Source: Mycolicibacterium rufum
GTDB lineage: Bacteria > Actinomycetota > Actinomycetes > Mycobacteriales > Mycobacteriaceae
Direction of reading: 5' to 3'
Assembly: GCF_022374875.2 (NCBI RefSeq)
Contig: NZ_CP092427.2
Span: 3,844,001-3,908,000, forward strand
Length of the DNA stretch: 64,000 nucleotides
Positions 29,022 to 37,871 of this stretch are shown here, in pieces (positions within the stretch are counted from its first letter, which is position 1; each line of letters starts with the position of its first letter). The notes below the pieces were generated by a model. It saw only the letters and a list, made by a program, of their open reading frames with translations, did not search any database and had not been told where the DNA came from. Made by a program: the position numbers and the translations under genes.

Positions 29022-31132
29022 AGCCACCGGTGGCCAAGCGGGTCGACCATCACCGGGAACACCATGGTGACGTGTTCGTCGATCCCTACGAGTGGCTCCG
29101 GGAGAAGACCAGCTCCGAGGTGATCGAGCATCTCGAGGCCGAGAACGCCTACACCGAGCACGTGACGGCCGACCTGGCGCCGCTGCGGCAGCAGATCTTC
29201 GACGAGATCAAGGCGCGCACCAAGGAGACCGACCTGTCGGTCCCGACCCGGCGCGGGGACTGGTGGTACTACGGCCGCAGCTTCGCGGGCAAGCAGTACG
29301 GGGTGCAATGCCGTTGCCCCGTCGTCGATCCCGCCGACTGGACGCCGCCGCAGCTGAGCGAGGAAACCGACATACCCGGCGAGCAGGTGCTGCTCGACGA
29401 GAACGTCGAGGCCGAGGGACACGACTTCTTCTCCCTGGGCGCCGCCAGCGTCAGCGTTGACGGCAATGTGCTGGCCTACTCCGTCGACGTCAAGGGCGAC
29501 GAGCGGTACACGTTGCGCTTCAAGGACTTGCGAACCGGGGAACGGTACGACGACGAAATCGTCGGCATCGGCGCCGGCGCGACGTGGGCTGCCGATAACC
29601 GGACGGTCTACTACGTCACCGTGGACGACGCGTGGCGACCTGACACGGTGTGGCGGCACCGGCTGGGCTCGGGAATGCCGGCCGAGAAGGTGTATCACGA
29701 GCCCGACGAACGCTTCTGGGTCGCGGTGGGGCGCACTCGGAGCAACCGGTACGTGATCATCGCCGCGGGAAGCGCCGTCACCTCCGAGCTGCGGTATGCC
29801 GACGCCAACGACGGGGACGCCGAGTTCACCACGATCTGGCCACGCCGGGAGTCGGTCGAATACTCCGTCGAGCACGCCGTGGTGGGCGGTGAGGACCGGT
29901 TCCTCATCCTGCACAACGAGGGCGCGGAGAACTTCACCCTGGTCGAGGCGCCGGTCGCCGATCCGTCGCAACACCGCACACTGATCGAACACCGCAGCGA
30001 TGTGCGCCTTGACGCGGTCGACGCGTTCGAGAGCCTGTTGGTGATCAGCTACCGCTCCGACGCGCTGCCCCGCATCCAGCTGTGGCCGATCCGCGGCACC
30101 GGATACGCTGCGCCGCAGGAGGTCCGGTTCGACTCCGAGCTGATGTCGGTGGGTTTGTCGGCCAATCCGAACTGGAGCGCACCGAAGTTGCGCATCGGCG
30201 CCACGTCGTTCGTGACGCCGGTGCGGATCTACGACCTCGACCTGGACACCGGCGTGCGCACGCTGCTGCGCGAGCAGCCAGTGCTGGGCGACTACCGACC
30301 CGAGGACTACGTCGAGCGGCGGGACTGGGCGATTGCCGACGACGGTGCGCGCGTGCCGATCTCGATCGTGCACCGAGTCGGATTGACGACCCCGGCACCG
30401 CTGCTGCTCTACGGCTACGGTGCCTACGAATCCTGCGAGGACCCCCGGTTCTCGATCGCACGGCTCTCGCTGCTGGACCGCGGCATGATCTACGCCGTCG
30501 CGCACGTTCGGGGTGGCGGGGAACTCGGCCGGCTCTGGTACGAGCGCGGCAAGCTGCTGGAAAAGCGCAACACATTCACCGACTTCGTCGCCGCCGGAAA
30601 GCATCTCGTCGACGCCGGCGTCACGGTGCCGGAGAGGATGGTGGCCTACGGCGGCAGTGCCGGCGGCCTGCTGATGGGCGCGGTGGCCAACATCGCACCC
30701 GAGTTGTTCGCCGGCATCCTGGCCACGGTGCCGTTCGTCGACCCGCTCACCACGATCCTCGATCCGTCGCTGCCACTGACCGTCACCGAGTGGGACGAAT
30801 GGGGTAACCCGCTGGAGGATCCCGACGTCTACCACTACATGAAGTCCTACTCGCCGTACGAGAACGTCGAGGCCAAGCGGTATCCGGCCATCCTCGCGAT
30901 GACGTCGCTCAACGACACCCGCGTCTACTACGTCGAACCCGCAAAATGGGTGGCCGCGCTGCGTCATGCGCAGATCGATCCCGACACCGACGGGTCGCGG
31001 GTGCTGCTGAAGACCGAGATGAACGCGGGTCACGGCGGGATCAGCGGACGCTACGAACGTTGGAAGGAAGCCGCATTCCAGTACGCGTGGCTACTGGACG
31101 TGGCCGGCGCCGTACACGTTTATCGGCAATAG
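29018..31132 (+). CDS. ptrB: oligopeptidase B (protease II)
   Basis: A 704-residue cytoplasmic serine peptidase of the prolyl-oligopeptidase family, cleaving small peptides after Lys/Arg. An N-terminal beta-propeller (about 1-410) is followed by the hydrolase domain. The triad is Ser547 in [10 protein letters not shown], Asp633 in SLNDTRVYY and His672 in [20 protein letters not shown] and [13 protein letters not shown] are family marks. In M. tuberculosis this locus is, as I recall, split into ptrBa and ptrBb (Rv0781/Rv0782); here it is one intact frame. It overlaps the end of purC. The 68-bp gap after it has an imperfect GC-rich inverted repeat that may end transcription. Confidence 0.95.
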   Translation: MKPPVAKRVDHHREHHGDVFVDPYEWLREKTSSEVIEHLEAENAYTEHVTADLAPLRQQIFDEIKARTKETDLSVPTRRGDWWYYGRSFAGKQYGVQCRCPVVDPADWTPPQLSEETDIPGEQVLLDENVEAEGHDFFSLGAASVSVDGNVLAYSVDVKGDERYTLRFKDLRTGERYDDEIVGIGAGATWAADNRTVYYVTVDDAWRPDTVWRHRLGSGMPAEKVYHEPDERFWVAVGRTRSNRYVIIAAGSAVTSELRYADANDGDAEFTTIWPRRESVEYSVEHAVVGGEDRFLILHNEGAENFTLVEAPVADPSQHRTLIEHRSDVRLDAVDAFESLLVISYRSDALPRIQLWPIRGTGYAAPQEVRFDSELMSVGLSANPNWSAPKLRIGATSFVTPVRIYDLDLDTGVRTLLREQPVLGDYRPEDYVERRDWAIADDGARVPISIVHRVGLTTPAPLLLYGYGAYESCEDPRFSIARLSLLDRGMIYAVAHVRGGGELGRLWYERGKLLEKRNTFTDFVAAGKHLVDAGVTVPERMVAYGGSAGGLLMGAVANIAPELFAGILATVPFVDPLTTILDPSLPLTVTEWDEWGNPLEDPDVYHYMKSYSPYENVEAKRYPAILAMTSLNDTRVYYVEPAKWVAALRHAQIDPDTDGSRVLLKTEMNAGHGGISGRYERWKEAAFQYAWLLDVAGAVHVYRQ

Positions 31133-31200
31133 CCCTTTCAGGTGAGGTGGTGCGGCCGGGATCCGACCGCGACATCAGCCGCAACCAACCCCACCGGCGG

Positions 31201-32115
31201 TCAGTAGTCCCAGACGGTCGGTACGAAGCGGAAAGCGCCGCCGGCGACCGCCACCCGGCACACGGACGGGAACGGCAGGTGAGTGGCCACCAGTTGCTCG
31301 CCGCTGTCCGCCAGCTCCGTCAAGAGCCGGACCCGGACGCGGGCCGACTCTTCGGGGTCGTGCTCGAAACCGTTCTGCCAGTCGGGGTTTTCGAACCCGG
31401 GCTGGAACACCGCATCACCGGCGAATGTCAGCGCGTCGCCGCGGGACTCGACGCGGACGATGCTGTGCCCGGGCGTGTGCCCGCCGGTGCGACGAATCAG
31501 CACCCCGGGTGCCACTTCGTGCTCCGTTTCGAACGGCCGCAGCTGGCCGCGATACACGTCCAGGAATTGCGTGGCGGTCGATCGAAGCACCTCCGGAATC
31601 GGCGCAGGCATGACGGTGCGGGAGAAGTCGGGCGCCTCCCAGAACTCGGCCTCGGCTGTCGCCAGGTGCACCCGCAGGTCCGCTCGAAGGCGGCCGCGCA
31701 ACCCATCGACGAGCAGTCCGCCGATGTGGTCCATGTGCAAGTGGGTGAGCACCACGTCGGTCATGGAGCCGGGATCGATCCCGGCCGCGTCCAAGCGCAT
31801 CGCCAGCTGTCCGGCGCGTGGGAAGCCGGGGAACTCCGTCCCCAGCCCGGAATCGATGAGGATGGTCTTGCCGCCGCTGCGCACCACGGCCACGTTCAGC
31901 GGCCAGTCGAGGACCTCCGGCGGCAGGTACATGTCCTTGAGCCAGGCTGACAACTCCGCAGGGGCAACGTTGGTGGCCATCGTGACGGCGGTGATCGGAA
32001 GGACTCCGTCGCTGATCACCATGACGTCGATGTCGCCGACCTTCACCGCGTAGCGCGACGGAACCAACTCGTCGAGTCCTGTCCGGCCGCTGTGGGGAAT
32101 GCTGTCCAAGCTCAT
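31201..32115 (-). CDS. metallo-beta-lactamase-fold hydrolase
   Basis: A 304-residue MBL-fold enzyme binding two metal ions. The signature HLHMDHIGG is at about 125-133; later ligands are the histidine in RTGGHTPGHS and the aspartate in FAGDAVFQ, and THLPFPS near the C-terminus carries the last histidine. The N-terminal part, with WPLNVAVVRSGGKTILIDSG, is typical of the lactonase/quorum-quenching-like subgroup, but sulfatase- or thioesterase-like activity cannot be excluded. ATG 32115 follows GAAGGAGACGG. There is no export signal. It is divergent from a TetR gene that may control it. Confidence 0.88.
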   Translation of the reverse strand: MSLDSIPHSGRTGLDELVPSRYAVKVGDIDVMVISDGVLPITAVTMATNVAPAELSAWLKDMYLPPEVLDWPLNVAVVRSGGKTILIDSGLGTEFPGFPRAGQLAMRLDAAGIDPGSMTDVVLTHLHMDHIGGLLVDGLRGRLRADLRVHLATAEAEFWEAPDFSRTVMPAPIPEVLRSTATQFLDVYRGQLRPFETEHEVAPGVLIRRTGGHTPGHSIVRVESRGDALTFAGDAVFQPGFENPDWQNGFEHDPEESARVRVRLLTELADSGEQLVATHLPFPSVCRVAVAGGAFRFVPTVWDY

Positions 32116-32260
32116 TGTCCGTCTCCTTCTGAGCGCTTTTGGCTGAAGACACGGTGGGTATCACCGGTCTTCGCGGTGGAACGCGCGCTGCCGCTGGGAT
32201 TCATCCGGTGTTCGCGGCACGGGCGGCCCCACCCCACGATCTAGTCGATGGCAAGATGCT

Positions 32261-32276
32261 CGGGCTATCATGCCCG
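32261..32276 (+). promoter_or_regulatory. promoter/operator of the WHG-type TetR gene
   Basis: CGGGC-TATCAT-GCCCG is an inverted repeat whose centre, TATCAT (32266-32271), is a good -10, 6 nt before ATG 32278. A regulator bound here would block a leaderless promoter; autorepression is the natural guess. Confidence 0.5.
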
Positions 32277-32277
32277 C

Positions 32278-32832
32278 ATGGCCAAAGCCAGCTATCACCA
32301 CGGCGATCTCAAGGCGACGATCCTCGCGCAGGCCGCGGCGCTGGTGGCCGAGCGCGGAGCCGACGGCGTCTCGTTGCGCGAACTGGCCCGCACCGCAGGG
32401 GTGTCGCACGCCGCCCCGGCGCACCACTTCACCGACCGCCGAGGGCTGTTCACCGCGTTGGCCGCGCAGGGCTGGCGGATGCTGGCCGCCGCGCTGTCGG
32501 AGGCGCGTCCCGAATTCGCGGACGCCGCACTGGCGTACGTGCGTTTCGCGGTCGAGCACCCCGGTCACTACGCGGTGATGTTCGACGGGTCGCTGGTCGA
32601 CCCCGACGACGAGGAACTCGACGCCGCCCGAGCCGCCGCGGGCGCGGAACTCGCCGCCGGGGTGGGTACGCTGAATGATCCACGGGCGGAGGAGGATCCG
32701 CAGGCCGCCGGACTGGCGGCGTGGTCACTGGTGCACGGATTCGCGATGCTGTGGCTCAACGGCACCATCGACACCGACGGCGACCCGGTCCGGACCGCGC
32801 AGCGCGTGGCCCGGATGCTGTTCACCCCGTGA
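32278..32832 (+). CDS. TetR-family regulator with WHG-type C-terminal domain
   Basis: A 184-residue regulator. The N-terminal motif YHHGDLKATIL and the helix-turn-helix LRELARTAGVSHAAPAHHFTD are typical of the TetR branch with a WHG C-terminal domain; HPGHYAVMFDGSLVDPDD is the corresponding C-terminal block. The ATG at 32278 is chosen because a -10 lies 6 nt upstream. It is divergent from the MBL hydrolase and followed by glutathione-peroxidase-like and Rv0784-like genes. Confidence 0.87.
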   Translation: MAKASYHHGDLKATILAQAAALVAERGADGVSLRELARTAGVSHAAPAHHFTDRRGLFTALAAQGWRMLAAALSEARPEFADAALAYVRFAVEHPGHYAVMFDGSLVDPDDEELDAARAAAGAELAAGVGTLNDPRAEEDPQAAGLAAWSLVHGFAMLWLNGTIDTDGDPVRTAQRVARMLFTP

Positions 32833-32843
32833 GGCGGTCGCGG

Positions 32844-32849
32844 TAGCGT
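32844..32849 (+). promoter_or_regulatory. -10 element of the peroxidase gene
   Basis: TAGCGT then 6 nt then ATG 32856; leaderless spacing. Confidence 0.45.
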
Positions 32850-32855
32850 CTGGCT

Positions 32856-33344
32856 ATGACGCTCACCGAGATCCCACTGACCACTCTCGACGGCCGGGCC
32901 ACCACGCTCGGCGATCTCGCCGACGGAGCCGTGCTGGTGGTCAATGTCGCCTCGAAGTGCGGCCTCACCCCGCAGTACAGCGCCCTCGAGCAGCTGGCCA
33001 GGGACTACGCGGACCGCGGCCTGACGGTGGTCGGGGTGCCGTGCAACCAGTTCATGGGCCAGGAGCCCGGCAGCGCCGAGGAGATCCAGACGTTCTGCTC
33101 CACGACCTACGGGGTGACGTTCCCGCTGCTGGCCAAGACCGATGTCAACGGGCCCGACCGGCACCCGCTCTACGCGGAGCTGACCCGGGCCGCCGACGAC
33201 AGCGGCGAGGCCGGTGACGTGCAGTGGAATTTCGAGAAGTTCCTGCTGGCGCCCGGCGGCGAGGTGGTGCGGCGGTTCCGGCCGCGCACCGTCCCCGACG
33301 CCCCCGAGGTGATCTCAGCGATCGACGCCGTCGTGCCGCGATAG
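32856..33344 (+). CDS. glutathione-peroxidase-family thiol peroxidase
   Basis: A 162-residue cysteine-type member of the GPx family, which reduces hydroperoxides. The catalytic cysteine is in NVASKCGLTPQY, with CNQFMGQEPG (Gln) and WNFEKFL (Trp, Asn) completing the catalytic tetrad. FCSTTYGVTFPLL supplies the possible resolving cysteine. Mycobacteria lack glutathione, so the reductant should be thioredoxin. No signal peptide. A single-gene unit with a leaderless-type promoter directly after the TetR gene. Confidence 0.93.
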   Translation: MTLTEIPLTTLDGRATTLGDLADGAVLVVNVASKCGLTPQYSALEQLARDYADRGLTVVGVPCNQFMGQEPGSAEEIQTFCSTTYGVTFPLLAKTDVNGPDRHPLYAELTRAADDSGEAGDVQWNFEKFLLAPGGEVVRRFRPRTVPDAPEVISAIDAVVPR

Positions 33345-33404
33345 TTCAGCTGCGTGAGTCGTGTTGTTGTCCGTCACGACACTTGACGTTGCGACACTGC
33401 CGGT

Positions 33405-34109
33405 GTGGCAGGACAACTGATCGTCTCGGTCTCCGGGATCAGCGACCGGACCATCGACGATGTCGCAGCGTTCCGGACCCAACTGCACCGTCGTGGCGTG
33501 CCCGCCTCGTTCCTGGTCGCCCCCAGGATCAAGGGGGGATACCGACTCGACCGCGACCCCGAGACCGTCGGCTGGCTGACCGAACAGCGGGCCCACGGGG
33601 ACGCCCTCGTGCTGCACGGATTCGACGAGGCCGCCACCAAGGCGCGCCGGGGCGAATTCGCGACGCTGCCCGCACACGAGGCGAATCTGCGGCTGATGGC
33701 CGCCGACCGCGTCCTCGAACACCTCGGCCTGCGTACCCGGCTGTTCGCGGCGCCCGGCTGGAACGTCTCGCCGGGCGCGCTCACCGCGTTGCCCCGCAAC
33801 GGCTTCCGGCTGACGGCCGGGTTGAGCGGGATCACCGACCTCGTGCGCCGCCAGACCATCCGCGCCCGCGTGCTCGGCATCGGCGAGGGGTTCCTGACCG
33901 AACCGTGGTGGTGCCGCACCGTGGTGCTGTCGGCCGAGCGGACGGCGCGCCGCGACGGGATCGTCCGGGTGGCCGTCGCCGCCCGGCATCTGCGCCGGCC
34001 CGGCCCCCGGCAGGCCATGCTGGACGCCGTTGATCTGGCGCTGATGCATGGCTGCGTGCCGACCGTGTACGCCTGGCATCCCCCGACTGCGCTGTCCGAC
34101 GCCGCCTGA
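33405..34109 (+). CDS. polysaccharide-deacetylase-like / DUF2334 protein (Rv0784-type)
   Basis: A 234-residue protein starting at GTG 33405. IVSVSGISDRT, the strand VPASFLVAP and LVLHGFDEAA, with a histidine in the position of a metal ligand, followed by RLFAAPGWNVSPGAL, resemble the NodB/DUF2334 barrel fold of carbohydrate deacetylases. The C-terminal TVYAWHPP block would supply a late catalytic histidine. It lacks a signal peptide, so a cytoplasmic role is expected. The assignment is by motif resemblance; the substrate is unknown. Its position before the FAD-dependent dehydrogenase matches Rv0784-Rv0785. Confidence 0.72.
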   Translation: MAGQLIVSVSGISDRTIDDVAAFRTQLHRRGVPASFLVAPRIKGGYRLDRDPETVGWLTEQRAHGDALVLHGFDEAATKARRGEFATLPAHEANLRLMAADRVLEHLGLRTRLFAAPGWNVSPGALTALPRNGFRLTAGLSGITDLVRRQTIRARVLGIGEGFLTEPWWCRTVVLSAERTARRDGIVRVAVAARHLRRPGPRQAMLDAVDLALMHGCVPTVYAWHPPTALSDAA

Positions 34110-34123
34110 GGGTTCCCGCTCGC

Positions 34124-34129
34124 TACATT
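34124..34129 (+). promoter_or_regulatory. -10 element of the FAD-dependent dehydrogenase gene
   Basis: TACATT then 6 nt then ATG 34136; leaderless spacing. Confidence 0.5.
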
Positions 34130-34135
34130 GGCCGC

Positions 34136-35776
34136 ATGGCAGATGATGCTGACGTCATCGTGGTCGGTGCCGGCCTGGCGGGGCTGGTGGCCGCGTGCGA
34201 GCTGGTCGACCGGGGTCGCCGCGTGCTCATCGTGGACCAGGAGAACGAGGCCAACGTCGGGGGCCAGGCGTTCTGGTCCTTCGGCGGGCTGTTCTTCGTC
34301 GACAGTCCCGAGCAGCGCCGCCTCGGCATCCGCGACAGCCACGAGCTGGCCCTGCAGGACTGGCTCGGCACCGCCGGGTTCGACCGCCCCGAGGACCACT
34401 GGCCCCGGCAGTGGGCCCACGCCTACGTTGACTTCGCGGCCGGTGAGAAGCGGCAGTGGCTGCGCGACCGCGGGCTGCAGATCTTCGCGATGGTCGGCTG
34501 GGCCGAGCGCGGCGGCTACGACGCCCGCGGGCACGGCAACTCGGTGCCGCGCTTCCACATCACGTGGGGGACCGGGCCTGCCCTGGTCGACAGCTTCGCG
34601 CGCCGCCTGACCGGACCGCTGGTGCGTTTCGCGCACCGCCATCGCGTCGACGAACTCATCGTCGAGGGCGGCGCGGTGAGGGGGGTGCGCGGCGCGGTGC
34701 TGGAACCGTCGGCCGCGGTGCGGGGCGCCCCGTCGTCCCGGAACGCCGTCGGCGAGTTCGAGTTGCGCGCCCAGGCCGTCATCGTCGCCAGCGGCGGCAT
34801 CGGGGGGAACCACGACCTGGTCCGCGCGAACTGGCCGAAGCGGATGGGCCGGGTCCCCGAACAACTACTCAGCGGCGTGCCCGCGCACGTCGACGGCCGG
34901 ATGCTGGGCATCTCCACGGCGGCGGGCGCCCACATGATCAACAGCGACCGGATGTGGCACTACACCGAGGGCATCACCAACTACGACCCGATCTGGCCGC
35001 GGCACGGCATCCGCATCCTGCCCGGACCGTCGTCGCTGTGGCTGGACGCCACCGGCCGGCGCCTGCCCGCCCCGCTGTATCCCGGGTTCGACACCCTGGG
35101 CACGTTGGAGTACATCTCCCGCACCGGGCACGACTACACCTGGTACGTCCTGAACAAGCGCATCATCGACAAGGAGTTCGGCCTGTCCGGGCAGGAGCAG
35201 AACCCGGACCTGACCGGCCGCAGCGTCCGCGCGGTGATCGAACGTGGCCGCAAGGGCCCCGCGCCGGTGCACGCGTTCGTCGACAAGGGCGTCGACTTCG
35301 TCACCGCGGACTCGTTGGGTGAACTGGTGGTGAAGATGAATGCCGTCCCCGACGTCGAACCGCTGGACTTCGCCACCGTCGAGGCGGAGGTCACCGCCCG
35401 CGACCGGGAGGTGGCGAACCGGTTCACCAAGGACAGCCAGATCACCGCGATCCGCGCGGCACGCGGCTACCTGGCCGACCGCATCAGCCGCGTCGTCGCC
35501 CCACACCGCCTCACCGACCCCAAGGCCGGACCGCTGATCGCGGTGAAGCTGCACATCCTGACCCGAAAGTCGTTGGGCGGCTTGCAGACCGACCTCGATT
35601 CCCGGGCGCTCCGCGAAGACGGCACCGCGGTGGACGGCTTGTACGCCGCCGGCGAGGCCGCGGGCTTCGGCGGCGGGGGCGTGCACGGCTACCGCTCTCT
35701 GGAGGGCACGTTCCTGGGCGGATGCGTGTTCTCCGGACGGGCAGCCGGGCGGGCCGCGGCGCGCGACGCCGGCTAG
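34136..35776 (+). CDS. FAD-binding dehydrogenase (Rv0785-type)
   Basis: A 546-residue flavoprotein of the fumarate reductase/3-ketosteroid dehydrogenase superfamily. VIVVGAGLAGLVAACELVD is the FAD-binding Rossmann motif, NVGGQAFWSFGGLFFVDSP the family's second block, VIVASGGIGGNHDLVRANWP a third FAD contact, and GLYAAGEAAGFGGGGVHG the C-terminal FAD block. It probably removes or adds hydrogens next to a carbonyl group; a steroid or lipid substrate is plausible in this gene neighbourhood but not shown. It has a leaderless-type promoter, and its stop interlocks with the convergent SnoaL-like gene (CTAG at 35773-35776). Confidence 0.9.
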   Translation: MADDADVIVVGAGLAGLVAACELVDRGRRVLIVDQENEANVGGQAFWSFGGLFFVDSPEQRRLGIRDSHELALQDWLGTAGFDRPEDHWPRQWAHAYVDFAAGEKRQWLRDRGLQIFAMVGWAERGGYDARGHGNSVPRFHITWGTGPALVDSFARRLTGPLVRFAHRHRVDELIVEGGAVRGVRGAVLEPSAAVRGAPSSRNAVGEFELRAQAVIVASGGIGGNHDLVRANWPKRMGRVPEQLLSGVPAHVDGRMLGISTAAGAHMINSDRMWHYTEGITNYDPIWPRHGIRILPGPSSLWLDATGRRLPAPLYPGFDTLGTLEYISRTGHDYTWYVLNKRIIDKEFGLSGQEQNPDLTGRSVRAVIERGRKGPAPVHAFVDKGVDFVTADSLGELVVKMNAVPDVEPLDFATVEAEVTARDREVANRFTKDSQITAIRAARGYLADRISRVVAPHRLTDPKAGPLIAVKLHILTRKSLGGLQTDLDSRALREDGTAVDGLYAAGEAAGFGGGGVHGYRSLEGTFLGGCVFSGRAAGRAAARDAG

Positions 35777-36150
35777 ATGGATGGCTGAGGCGGCGCGCTG
35801 ACCTGGTACTGCTGGATGCGCCAGCCGTCGCCCCCGCCGGTGAGCACCACCCCGAGCATCAGCACGAGCACGGTGCCGTCGGGCTTGGTGAACGTGGCGG
35901 CGCCGTAGCCGAGCACCACCTGCTCGGCGGGCCGGCGCACCTCGGAGATGCGGTAGTCGACCGTCAGCCCCGGCGGTTGGCTGTCGTAGTAGGCGAACAC
36001 GCCGTCGCGGCCCACGGTGTAGGGCTGCAGGCCCTGGAAGACGGCGTCCTCGGTGAACACCGCGGCCACCCGGGCCGGGTCGTGCGCGTCGATCCCGGCC
36101 TTCCACTCGTCGAGCACGGCGCGCACGATCCCGCCCTCAGTGTCCGGCAC
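35773..36150 (-). CDS. SgcJ/SnoaL-like small protein (Rv0786c-type)
   Basis: A 125-residue NTF2-like single-domain protein. RAVLDEWKAGIDAHDPARVAA, then LFTEDAVFQGLQPYTVGRDG-type spacing (here VFTEDAVFQGLQP) and a beta-rich C-terminus identify the SgcJ/EcaC-type family. It may bind a small hydrophobic ligand. The start GTG 36150 lies 14 nt inside the end of the SDR gene on the same strand, so the two are coupled. Size and position fit Rv0786c. Confidence 0.8.
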   Translation of the reverse strand: MPDTEGGIVRAVLDEWKAGIDAHDPARVAAVFTEDAVFQGLQPYTVGRDGVFAYYDSQPPGLTVDYRISEVRRPAEQVVLGYGAATFTKPDGTVLVLMLGVVLTGGGDGWRIQQYQVSAPPQPSI

Positions 36151-36844
36151 TCTGACCTCCGTCGACGTGCAGGATCTCGCCGGTGACGAACCCCGCCTTC
36201 TCCAGATACAACACGGCGTCCACGACGTCGTCCAGGGTGCCCAGCCGGCCCACCGGATGCAGCGCGGCGAGGAACGGATGGGTGGCGGGATCGTGCATCG
36301 GGGTGTCGATGGTGCCGAGCGCGACGGCGTTGACCCGGATGCCCCGCTCGGCGTACTCGATGGCAAGGGACTTCGTGGCCGCGTTCAGACCGCCCTTGGT
36401 CAGCGACGCGAGCACCGACGGCACCTTCTTGTCGGCCTGGTCGACGAGGCTCGTGGAGATCGTCACGATGTGCCCGCCGTGCTCGGCCATAACGGGGATG
36501 GCGGCGCGGGTGAGCTCGAAGAAGCCGCGCAGGTTCACGCCGGTGATCGCGTCGTAGTCGGCGTCGGTGTAGTCGGCGAACGGTTTGGAGAGGAAGATGC
36601 CGGCGTTGTTGACGACGGTGTCGACCCGGCCGAAGTGGTCGAGTGCCGTGCGGATGACCTCCGCTCCGACACCGGGGCGGCCGATGTCGCCGGCCACGGT
36701 GAGGACCATTGGATCGTCACTCGGGGCGATGGTGCGGGAGTTGGCGACAACGCCGTAGCCCAGCTGACGGTATCCGGCGACAAGGGCCGCGCCGATGCCC
36801 TGCGATGCGCCGGTGATGACTGCTACTCGAGGTGTGGTGTTCAT
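36137..36844 (-). CDS. SDR-fold protein lacking the catalytic tyrosine
   Basis: A 235-residue SDR with normal cofactor motifs: VITGASQGIGAALVA and VVNNAGIFLS. At the active site the sequence is TISTSLVDQ and then LASLTKGGLN: lysine is kept, but the residue four positions before it is alanine, so the Y-x3-K pair is broken. I recall a subgroup of SDRs with ASLTKGG here, so this is probably inherited, not a mutation. It may use another residue, catalyse a different reaction or act as a ligand-binding protein. ATG 36844 (MNTTPRVAVITG) is preferred to a longer frame. It is divergent from a LysR gene and overlaps the SnoaL-like gene. Confidence 0.88.
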   Translation of the reverse strand: MNTTPRVAVITGASQGIGAALVAGYRQLGYGVVANSRTIAPSDDPMVLTVAGDIGRPGVGAEVIRTALDHFGRVDTVVNNAGIFLSKPFADYTDADYDAITGVNLRGFFELTRAAIPVMAEHGGHIVTISTSLVDQADKKVPSVLASLTKGGLNAATKSLAIEYAERGIRVNAVALGTIDTPMHDPATHPFLAALHPVGRLGTLDDVVDAVLYLEKAGFVTGEILHVDGGQSAGH

Positions 36845-36925
36845 GCCCTGCTCAACGTCGCCCCAGGGGGCAGGCATGTCCGCCCGGCGGGACGGAATTC
36901 CTCGCTGGTGAGAGGCTCTGGCTAC

Positions 36926-36931
36926 TACGCT
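36926..36931 (+). promoter_or_regulatory. -10 element of the LysR gene
   Basis: TACGCT then 7 nt then GTG 36939; leaderless spacing. Confidence 0.45.
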
Positions 36932-36938
36932 TCGGCAC

Positions 36939-37871
36939 GTGGAGCTGCGTCAGTTGCGGTACTTCGTCGCCGTTGCCGAGGAGCTGAACTTCGGTCGCGC
37001 GGCCGAGCGTTTGCGGATCGCGGGTCCTTCGCTGTCCCAGCAGATCAAGGCGCTCGAGCGCGATCTGAAGGTCCAGCTGTTCGACCGCGACCGCCGCTCG
37101 GTGGCATTGACCCCGGCCGGCGCGGCACTCGTGGCCGACGCTCGCGCGCTCATCGACGCGGCGGACGCATTACGCAGGCGTGCAACGGGTTTGGCGGTCT
37201 CGGATCCGGTGCGGATCGGTTGGGTGAACTGGTGTCCGACCGACTGGGTCGAGCGCGCCGGCGGGGTGGCGCCGCTGCGGGTCGACACGTGGGTGATGCC
37301 GTCGCACACGCAGGCTGCCCGGGTGGCCGACGGAGCGCTGGACCTCGCGATCTGCTGGGTGCAGAACGACGACCTCGCCGCATTGTCCTTGCAGGCGCGC
37401 CTGGTCGGCGTCGAGCGTCTGCATGCGCTGAGCCCGGGTACCGACTCGTCACCGGTGGCGGCGAAAAGCCTTGTGGTGCTGATCGATGATGACACCGCCA
37501 GTTGGTCGTCGTGGAACCGCTACGCCGAGCAGTTCGCCGCCGACACCGGCGCCCGCGTCATGCGCACCGACGACGGCGGCGTCACCGGTCCCACGTTCTT
37601 CGACCACGTGCGTCGGCTGGGCCGGCCGGTACTCGTCAATCCGAGGGGTCACCAGGATCCCGAACCGCGGGGGCTGGTGCGTCGCGCCGTGGTGAGTCCG
37701 ACACCGCTGTGGACGTGGTCACTCGTGTGGCGGGCCGGCGAGAACCGGCCCGCCGTGTGGGCGATCATCGACGAATTCACCCGCGGCAGTGCGGCGTTGA
37801 AGGTCGACGAGCCGGGCACGTGGCTGCCTGCCGAGGATCCCCACCGCGGCAGCGGTCAGCGCGGCCAGTGA
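36939..37871 (+). CDS. LysR-family transcriptional regulator
   Basis: A 310-residue LysR-type regulator. The N-terminal winged helix reads MELRQLRYFVAVAEELNFGR, then AAERLRIAGPSLSQQIKALE and LFDRDRRSVALTPAG, all typical. The effector domain follows from about residue 90. It is divergent from the tyrosine-less SDR, the usual LysR target position; no clear T-N11-A palindrome pair is evident apart from CTC-N6-GAG near 36901. Its last 51 codons are antisense to the 3' end of the MFS gene (153-bp overlap), and the LysR end looks like the genuine conserved part. Confidence 0.9.
   Translation: MELRQLRYFVAVAEELNFGRAAERLRIAGPSLSQQIKALERDLKVQLFDRDRRSVALTPAGAALVADARALIDAADALRRRATGLAVSDPVRIGWVNWCPTDWVERAGGVAPLRVDTWVMPSHTQAARVADGALDLAICWVQNDDLAALSLQARLVGVERLHALSPGTDSSPVAAKSLVVLIDDDTASWSSWNRYAEQFAADTGARVMRTDDGGVTGPTFFDHVRRLGRPVLVNPRGHQDPEPRGLVRRAVVSPTPLWTWSLVWRAGENRPAVWAIIDEFTRGSAALKVDEPGTWLPAEDPHRGSGQRGQ

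Noticed and set aside
28967..31033. 688-codon minus-strand frame opposite ptrB
   Set aside because: Same reason; the plus strand encodes a complete oligopeptidase B with all triad residues.
29018..31132. Split ptrBa/ptrBb arrangement as in M. tuberculosis
   Set aside because: The frame is continuous over all 704 codons with propeller and catalytic domain intact.
31133..31200. Imperfect GC-rich repeat after ptrB as a terminator
   Set aside because: Several mismatches and no clear stem; not strong enough for a separate feature.
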